Shown here one piece after another: positions 59,572 through 64,000 of a stretch of DNA of 64,000 nucleotides (its first letter is position 1; the number at the start of each line of letters is the position of its first letter). Position numbers and translations under genes: made by a program. Under the pieces are notes generated by a model. That model was not told the origin of the DNA. It worked only from the letters and a program-made list of their open reading frames with translations, and made no database searches. The stretch comes from Acidimicrobiales bacterium (GTDB taxonomy: Bacteria > Actinomycetota > Acidimicrobiia > Acidimicrobiales > SKKL01), in the NCBI GenBank assembly GCA_034521975.1, contig JAXHLR010000009.1:124001-188000 (forward strand), given 5' to 3'.

Positions 59572-59994
59572 ATGAACCAGCCTGACCCCCCACGGCTCGA
59601 GGTGCGCGAGCTCGACCACGTGGTGCTGCGCTGCAACGACGTCGCCACGACCCTGTCGTGGTACCGGGATGTGCTGGGCCTCGACGGCGTGCGCCTCGAC
59701 GAGTGGGAGCGGGGCGACGCTCCGTTTCCCTCGGTCCGGGTCAACGCCGGCACGATCATCGACCTCGTCCCGGCCGGATGGGCACCCACCGAGGGTCCGG
59801 TCACCACCGGCGGCCACCTCGACCACCTCTGCCTCACGTTCGCGCCCTTCGATGCCGACGCCCTGGTGGCCAGTGACCGCTTCCGGGTGCAGGAGGGTCC
59901 GGTCCCGCGGTTCGGGGCCCGGGGCGAGGCAACATCGGTGTACGTGCTCGATCCCGACGACACCGTCGTCGAGCTGCGCTGCTATCCCGGCTGA
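59572..59994 (+). CDS. VOC superfamily (glyoxalase/dioxygenase-like) protein
   Basis: 140-residue protein with two beta-alpha-beta-beta-beta units. ELDHVVLRCNDVATTLSWYRDVLGL carries the first metal His, HLDHLCLTF the second, and VYVLDPDDTVVELRCYPG the final Glu. Members include glyoxalases, ring-cleavage dioxygenases and fosfomycin-resistance enzymes. The actual reaction is unknown. Its end overlaps the convergent cupin gene by 13 bp. Confidence 0.82.
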   Translation: MNQPDPPRLEVRELDHVVLRCNDVATTLSWYRDVLGLDGVRLDEWERGDAPFPSVRVNAGTIIDLVPAGWAPTEGPVTTGGHLDHLCLTFAPFDADALVASDRFRVQEGPVPRFGARGEATSVYVLDPDDTVVELRCYPG

Positions 59995-60413
59995 TCGCTC
60001 CGGCGTTGCTGGATGCCGAGCGGGCTCCGGCGCCGGTGGATGCTGAGGTAGGTCAGGCCTCTCGGCCCGGCGGTGATGCTGCGGTGGGCGCCCCGGGGAA
60101 CCAGCGCGAGGACATCGCCACGCAGGGGATGGACGTCGTCGTCGATCGTCAGCTCTCCGGTGCCCGACTGCACGAACACCAACACGTCGACGTCGGCGTT
60201 GACATGTCGGGCGATCTCGCCGCCGGGCGCGAGGCGGACGAGGTTGGCGTCGAGATCACCGCCGTGGGGCAGGCTCCATACGGCGCCACCCGCGCCACTG
60301 GCGGCTGCACCGAGGTCGACCACGACCGGGCCGATGGCGTCGGCCGTCTCGTCACCGCCGACCAGGTGCGCCCAGCACGGCGGGTCGCCCCCTTCGTCGT
60401 GGGGTGGGGTCAT
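59982..60413 (-). CDS. cupin protein downstream of RIC
   Basis: 143-residue single-domain cupin-like protein (GGEIARHVNADVDVLVFVQSGTGELTIDDD, RGDVLALVPRGAHRSI). One His of the first motif and the late His are kept, so metal binding is uncertain. It overlaps the RIC gene stop by 4 bp and is probably cotranscribed with it. A role in nitrosative stress is suggested only by context. Confidence 0.65.
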   Translation of the reverse strand: MTPPHDEGGDPPCWAHLVGGDETADAIGPVVVDLGAAASGAGGAVWSLPHGGDLDANLVRLAPGGEIARHVNADVDVLVFVQSGTGELTIDDDVHPLRGDVLALVPRGAHRSITAGPRGLTYLSIHRRRSPLGIQQRRSDQPG

Positions 60414-61129
60414 CGTGGGGTGGCGGCGAGGCGACGTTCGGCGTCGAGCACAGCGGGGAACAACAGGTTGTTCTCCTTGTGGACGTGGAGATGGGTGTCA
60501 GCTTCCAGTTCGTCGAGCCCGGCGTAGAGCGCCTGGTAGCTGGCACAGCCATCGTCGGGGACAACGTAGTCGGCGGCGGTGGTGCGCAGCTCGGCGAGCA
60601 GCTCACCCGCCCGATCGTGCTCGGCCAGCATGACCGAGATGGGGTTGGCCAGGGTCCCGCAGTGGAACTGTGGTGGGGCGACGGCCGAGGTCAGCTCGCG
60701 GATCATGGGGAACAGGACCTGTTCCTCCTTGCGGAGGTGGGGCTCGAGGTCGGCCCTCAGCTCGTGCACCAGCCGTTCCACGTTCCCCAGCTCGGGGTGG
60801 CGCTCGCCGTGGACGCCGGCGACCTTGACCGCCAGGGCTTCGAGTCGCGGGAGCGCATCGTCCAGGTAGGCGTGGTGGGTCGCCTCGAGGTGGTCGACCA
60901 GCTCGCCGGGTCCCAGCTCGGCCCACTCGACGGGGGCCTCGGGCTCATCCACCGTGCTCAGCTGCTCGATGAGGGGATCGAGGCCGACCCCGGCCTCCTG
61001 GGCCGCGGCATCGAGGGTGCGCTGGCCGCCGCAGCAGTAGTCGAGTCCGAGCTGGTCGAGCAGTGGTGCCAGGGCCGGGCGACGGGTGACCAGCTCACCG
61101 AGGGTGGTCTGGGGATCGATGATGGTCAT
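60410..61129 (-). CDS. ric: di-iron iron-sulfur cluster repair protein (RIC/ScdA/YtfE)
   Basis: 239-residue RIC protein. The N-terminal ScdA domain has the LDYCCGGQRTLDAA signature. A hemerythrin-like four-helix bundle follows, with His-Glu ligands in LEATHHAYL, HLRKEEQVLFP, LAEHDRAGELL and HLHVHKENNLLFP. It restores iron-sulfur clusters damaged by nitric oxide or peroxide. It is preceded by an Rrf2 regulator gene (24-bp gap) and followed by a cupin gene, forming a compact stress operon. Confidence 0.93.
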   Translation of the reverse strand: MTIIDPQTTLGELVTRRPALAPLLDQLGLDYCCGGQRTLDAAAQEAGVGLDPLIEQLSTVDEPEAPVEWAELGPGELVDHLEATHHAYLDDALPRLEALAVKVAGVHGERHPELGNVERLVHELRADLEPHLRKEEQVLFPMIRELTSAVAPPQFHCGTLANPISVMLAEHDRAGELLAELRTTAADYVVPDDGCASYQALYAGLDELEADTHLHVHKENNLLFPAVLDAERRLAATPR

Positions 61130-61153
61130 GGCAGGTGTTCCTTCGTGTGGTGG

Positions 61154-61561
61154 TCAGGTGGGCAACAGCGAGGCATCGGCCACCGCGGTGGCGTCGAGCT
61201 CGTGACGCAGTTGGGAGCGCGCCCGTTGCCATGGCTGGTGCAGGGCGCAGGTGCCGGTCTCGTTGCAGGGCCGGTCGGCGAGGACGCAGCGACCCGAGTC
61301 GGTGGGGCCCTCGACGGCTTCGATGACGGCCAGCACCGACACCGAGGACAGATCGCCGATCAGCGAGTAGCCACCGGTGGGCCCGGGATCGGAGCGGACC
61401 CAGCCGGCGCGTACCAGAGGCGTGGCGACCTGGGACACGAACCCTGCGGTGGAGTCGACCAGCAGGGCCAGCTCCGGGCCCTTGAGGCGGCGATCGCTGG
61501 CCGCGAGGACTCGCAGCATCCGCACGGCGAGGTCGCTCTTCCGGGTAACTTCCAGTCTCAC
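61154..61561 (-). CDS. Rrf2 family Fe-S regulator (NsrR-like)
   Basis: 135-residue winged-helix protein. The cysteines Cys92, Cys99 and Cys105 (pattern C-x6-C-x5-C) match the cluster ligands of NsrR/IscR-type sensors. It begins with GTG at 61559-61561, preceded by an AT-rich stretch that could be a promoter with a very short leader. Next to RIC the likely role is NO sensing, that is, an NsrR. An IscR-like function is the alternative, but no isc or suf genes are here. Confidence 0.85.
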   Translation of the reverse strand: MRLEVTRKSDLAVRMLRVLAASDRRLKGPELALLVDSTAGFVSQVATPLVRAGWVRSDPGPTGGYSLIGDLSSVSVLAVIEAVEGPTDSGRCVLADRPCNETGTCALHQPWQRARSQLRHELDATAVADASLLPT

Positions 61562-61575
61562 ACTATAAGACTAGC

Positions 61576-63741
61576 TCATCGGGTTCTCGTCGGCGCATCG
61601 GGCTGCCACTGCGGCGGGCGGGCCCGGCGGACGAGTCGCAGGGGGCCCTCTCCGGTGACCGACACCTGGTCACCCTCGACCTCGACGGTCAGGTGCTGAC
61701 CGGCCACGGTGATCCCGTCGACATGGAGCCGGTGCAACCATGAGGGCAGCGCTGGTTCGAGGGCCACCTCGCCTCCGGGTGCCCAGGGGTCCAACCGCAG
61801 CATCGCCCGCAGCCACAGCAGGGGCGCCGCTGCTGCCCACGCCTGGGGCGAGCACGACGTGGGATAGGCGGCCGGGGTGCGGAGTCGCTCGCGGTGGAAC
61901 CCGGCGAACAGCTCGGGGAGCCGGCCGTCGTGCGCGTCCGCCGCGGCGAGCTGACCATCGATCACCCGATGCGCGTCATCCAGATAGCCATAGCGCGCCA
62001 GCCCGGCGATGCACAACGCGGTGTCATGGGGCCAGACCGAGCCGTTGTGGTAGCTGACCGGGTTGTAGGCCGTCATCGAGGTGGCGAGTGTGCGGATGCC
62101 CCACCCCGAGAACATCTCCTCCGACATCAGGTGTGCGACGACCGCGTCCGCCCGGTCGGGATCGACGATCCCGGTCCACAGGCAGTGGCCGATGTTCGAC
62201 GCCAGCGTTTCGATGGGTTGCTTGTCGCCGTCGAGGCCGAGCGCGTACCACCCGTGCTCCTCGAGCCAGAAGTCCTCGTTGAACCGTCGACGCAGCGTGA
62301 CCGCCCGGTCGCGGTACCGATCGAACGTCGCGACGTCGCCGGTTGCGAGGGCGAGATGCGCCCGAGCCAGGTAGGCGCCGTAGACATAGCCCTGGACCTC
62401 ACAGAGCGCGATGGGTCCGGTCGCCAGCTCCCCGTCGAGGTGACGCACCGCGTCCCATGAGTCCTTCCAGCCCTGGTTGACCAGACCGTCGTCGCTCTGG
62501 CGCTGGTACTCGACATAGCCGTCTCCGTCACGATCGCCGAAGTGCTCGATCCACCCCAACGCTCGATCGGCGTGGGGCAGCAGCTCCGAGACGGCCTCGC
62601 TGGCGGGGTCCCACCGTGCGAGCTCGCCCAGGAGCATCACGAACAGCGGTGTGGCGTCGATCGACCCGTAGTAGGTGTTGCTACCTCCACGCGAGAGGCT
62701 CCCACCGGACCCGAATCGCATCTCGTGAAGGATCTTCCCCGGTTCCTCCTCGGTGGCAGCATCCACCTTCGAGCCCTGGAAGCGGGCGAGGGTGCGCAGC
62801 ACACCCTCCGCCAGCGACGAGTCGGCGATCAGGGTCATCCACGCGGTCAGCAGCGAGTCCCGGCCGAACACCGTCATGAACCAGGGGGCTCCCGCCGCGA
62901 GGATCGGTACATCGGGATGGTCGGGGTCGAAGATGCGCAGTGCGCCGAGGTCCTCACCCGATCGCTGCACCGCTGAGGCCAACCGCTGGTGATCGGTCTC
63001 GACACCGGGAAGAGTGGCCCGCCACGACTGCATGCGCCGCACCGGTAGGGCTTCCTCGTCGGCGCCGCCGCAGTGGAATCGGGCCTCCAGGTCCCGGCCC
63101 TCGATCTCGACGGTGAGCTCGACGCAGATCTCCCAGGTCTGTCCGTGCCCCAGCACCATTCGCCAGGTGATGTGGCCAGGTTCGACGCTCGCCGCGTCGT
63201 GGGCGTGGAGGGTCACGGCCTTGGTGTGCGTGCCGTCGCGGTGGGTGTAGCGCAGCCTCTCCTCGCTGACCTCGTGGCCGTGCTCGCCCCGTTCACGGAC
63301 CCGACTCTCCTTGACCTCGAACAGGTCGGCGAAGTCGACCCCACACATCAGCTCCACCACGACGGGCGCCTCGGAGAGTCCGTGGTTGGTGACCGCGACC
63401 TGCTCGCGCATCCCCGATCCGATGCTGCGGCACCGGAAGAGCACGATGTCGGCGTCGGCGCGACCCGCCGCTGGTCGCGCGTGGCCGACGAAGGTCGCCG
63501 AGAAGGGCTCGGTCACATCCACCGCCAGTGGTTCGATGGTGTGCCCGTTGACCCGCAGCTCCCAGTCCGACAGGACCCGGGTGTCGAGCACGAACAACCC
63601 GTGGGGCAGGTCGGTGACGATGTCGCCGGTCTCTCCTGACACACAGAACGTCTGGCCCGCCACCAGGGTCACCGCGCCGCCGGCACCCCCGAGCGACGCC
63701 ACCGGGGTGGTCCCTGCGAACGGCGATGCATCCTGGCTCAT
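61576..63741 (-). CDS. amylo-alpha-1,6-glucosidase / glycogen-debranching-type protein
   Basis: 721-residue protein. The N-terminal debranching-type domain (residues 20-220) is followed by an (alpha/alpha)6 glucosidase-like domain (about 260-680). Recognisable stretches are GAPWFMTVFGRDSLLTAWM, DGYVEYQRQSDDGLVNQGWKDSWDA and PVSYHNGSVWPHDTALCIAGL. It is predicted to act on alpha-1,6 branches of glycogen-like glucans or on sucrose-related glycosides. It is divergent from a glycosyltransferase gene at the window end, a common actinobacterial pairing. Confidence 0.85.
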   Translation of the reverse strand: MSQDASPFAGTTPVASLGGAGGAVTLVAGQTFCVSGETGDIVTDLPHGLFVLDTRVLSDWELRVNGHTIEPLAVDVTEPFSATFVGHARPAAGRADADIVLFRCRSIGSGMREQVAVTNHGLSEAPVVVELMCGVDFADLFEVKESRVRERGEHGHEVSEERLRYTHRDGTHTKAVTLHAHDAASVEPGHITWRMVLGHGQTWEICVELTVEIEGRDLEARFHCGGADEEALPVRRMQSWRATLPGVETDHQRLASAVQRSGEDLGALRIFDPDHPDVPILAAGAPWFMTVFGRDSLLTAWMTLIADSSLAEGVLRTLARFQGSKVDAATEEEPGKILHEMRFGSGGSLSRGGSNTYYGSIDATPLFVMLLGELARWDPASEAVSELLPHADRALGWIEHFGDRDGDGYVEYQRQSDDGLVNQGWKDSWDAVRHLDGELATGPIALCEVQGYVYGAYLARAHLALATGDVATFDRYRDRAVTLRRRFNEDFWLEEHGWYALGLDGDKQPIETLASNIGHCLWTGIVDPDRADAVVAHLMSEEMFSGWGIRTLATSMTAYNPVSYHNGSVWPHDTALCIAGLARYGYLDDAHRVIDGQLAAADAHDGRLPELFAGFHRERLRTPAAYPTSCSPQAWAAAAPLLWLRAMLRLDPWAPGGEVALEPALPSWLHRLHVDGITVAGQHLTVEVEGDQVSVTGEGPLRLVRRARPPQWQPDAPTRTR

Positions 63742-63875
63742 CGACAGACCTCCCGGGCCTCGTCCCGGACGCTACCGCCCCTTGGGCCAGGCCATGGCGA
63801 CCGCTCGCCGATCTCGCCTCGCAAGAGCCGTGACCTTCGACCCTGGCGGCGGTGAGGCGGACGTGGTTCGATCAA

Positions 63876-63897
63876 GGTGCGGGCGCGAGCCCGCACC
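63876..63897 (+). other. stem-loop in the leader of the last gene
   Basis: GGTGCGGGC and GCCCGCACC form a perfect 9-bp stem with a GCGA tetraloop, 7 bases before the GGAGGG ribosome site of the glycosyltransferase. A stable structure so close to the start may influence translation. The rest of this 173-bp divergent gap shows no gene. Confidence 0.35.
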
Positions 63898-63914
63898 GGG
63901 CACCGGAGGGTGCA

Positions 63915-64000
63915 ATGGTCTCGAACCCCCATCACCGCCACCAGCGGCCGCGACGGCTCACCGTCGGCCTCGTCGCACCGCCGTGGGTGAGCGTCCCCCC
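63915..64000 (+). CDS. glycosyltransferase family 4-like protein (N-terminus, cut by window end)
   Basis: The first 28 codons of a gene with ATG at 63915 and GGAGGG ideally spaced. The peptide ends in RLTVGLVAPPWVSVP, resembling the VAPPWxPVPP opening of GT4 glycosyltransferases. The remainder lies outside the window. Pairing with the debranching-type enzyme fits a glucan-related function, but the evidence is short. Confidence 0.55.
   Translation, partial: MVSNPHHRHQRPRRLTVGLVAPPWVSVP

Noticed and set aside
1-64000. Mobile elements, phage genes, CRISPR arrays, tRNA or rRNA genes
   Set aside because: No transposase, integrase, repeat-spacer array or RNA gene signature was recognised while reading both strands. 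Base composition looks even across the catabolic island, so recent transfer is not evident by eye.

Overview
The window is high-GC, densely coded DNA with many overlapping stop/start junctions (ATGA, GTGA, TGATG), frequent GTG starts, and lipoproteins whose lipobox is followed by an Asp/Gly/Ser/Thr-rich linker. This fits a chromosome of a high-GC actinobacterium. The lipoprotein style recalls Acidimicrobiia, but that placement is inference. I see no rRNA or tRNA gene, no CRISPR array, no transposase and no phage or integration module. No gene-free stretch exceeds about 300 bases.

Layout. Positions 50-7189 hold housekeeping-type genes: a fatty-acid desaturase behind a palindromic operator, helicase HrpA, a HAD 5'-nucleotidase and ArfB. 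Positions 7448-10869 are an ectoine/hydroxyectoine-type ABC importer (ehuBCDA). Positions 10879-14285 hold a divergent G6PDH-like protein, an acyl-CoA dehydrogenase and a dienelactone-hydrolase-like protein.

Positions 14.3-43.9 kb form one catabolic island with a bacterial microcompartment (BMC) at its centre. It contains a CoA-acylating semialdehyde dehydrogenase, an oligopeptide-type ABC importer with two paralogous binding proteins, an isochorismatase-fold amidohydrolase, a family III CoA-transferase, an HMG-CoA-lyase-like lyase and a GntR/FCD regulator. The minus-strand operon 35709-23853 then encodes binding protein, hydantoinase A and B, BMC-H, an EutQ-like accessory protein, a methyltransferase, BMC-T, BMC-P, a second BMC-H with a Lys/Pro/Ala tail, an alpha/beta-hydrolase without its Ser and His, and a flavoprotein. 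A dihydropyrimidinase, three cupin proteins, AzlCD and two luciferase-like oxidoreductases complete the island. Eight copies of a TTGTATACAC-type palindrome lie in the island's promoter gaps, and the FCD regulator is encoded beside two of them. I read this as a single regulon for uptake and ring-opening of a cyclic amide or ureide (hydantoin, dihydropyrimidine or lactam type), with part of the pathway in a protein shell. The canonical metabolosome core (encapsulated aldehyde dehydrogenase, PduL-type phosphotransacylase, alcohol dehydrogenase) is not visible.

Positions 43.9-64 kb return to general functions: an Lrp regulator divergent from an AceE/MdeB-like E1, bacterial PH-domain membrane proteins, hemolysin III, trehalose-6-phosphate synthase OtsA, a molybdate regulator with modABC, OsmC, an ATP-grasp/CocE-hydrolase pair, small FMN and VOC proteins, an NO/Fe-S stress cassette (Rrf2, RIC, cupin), an amylo-1,6-glucosidase and the start of a glycosyltransferase cut by the window edge.
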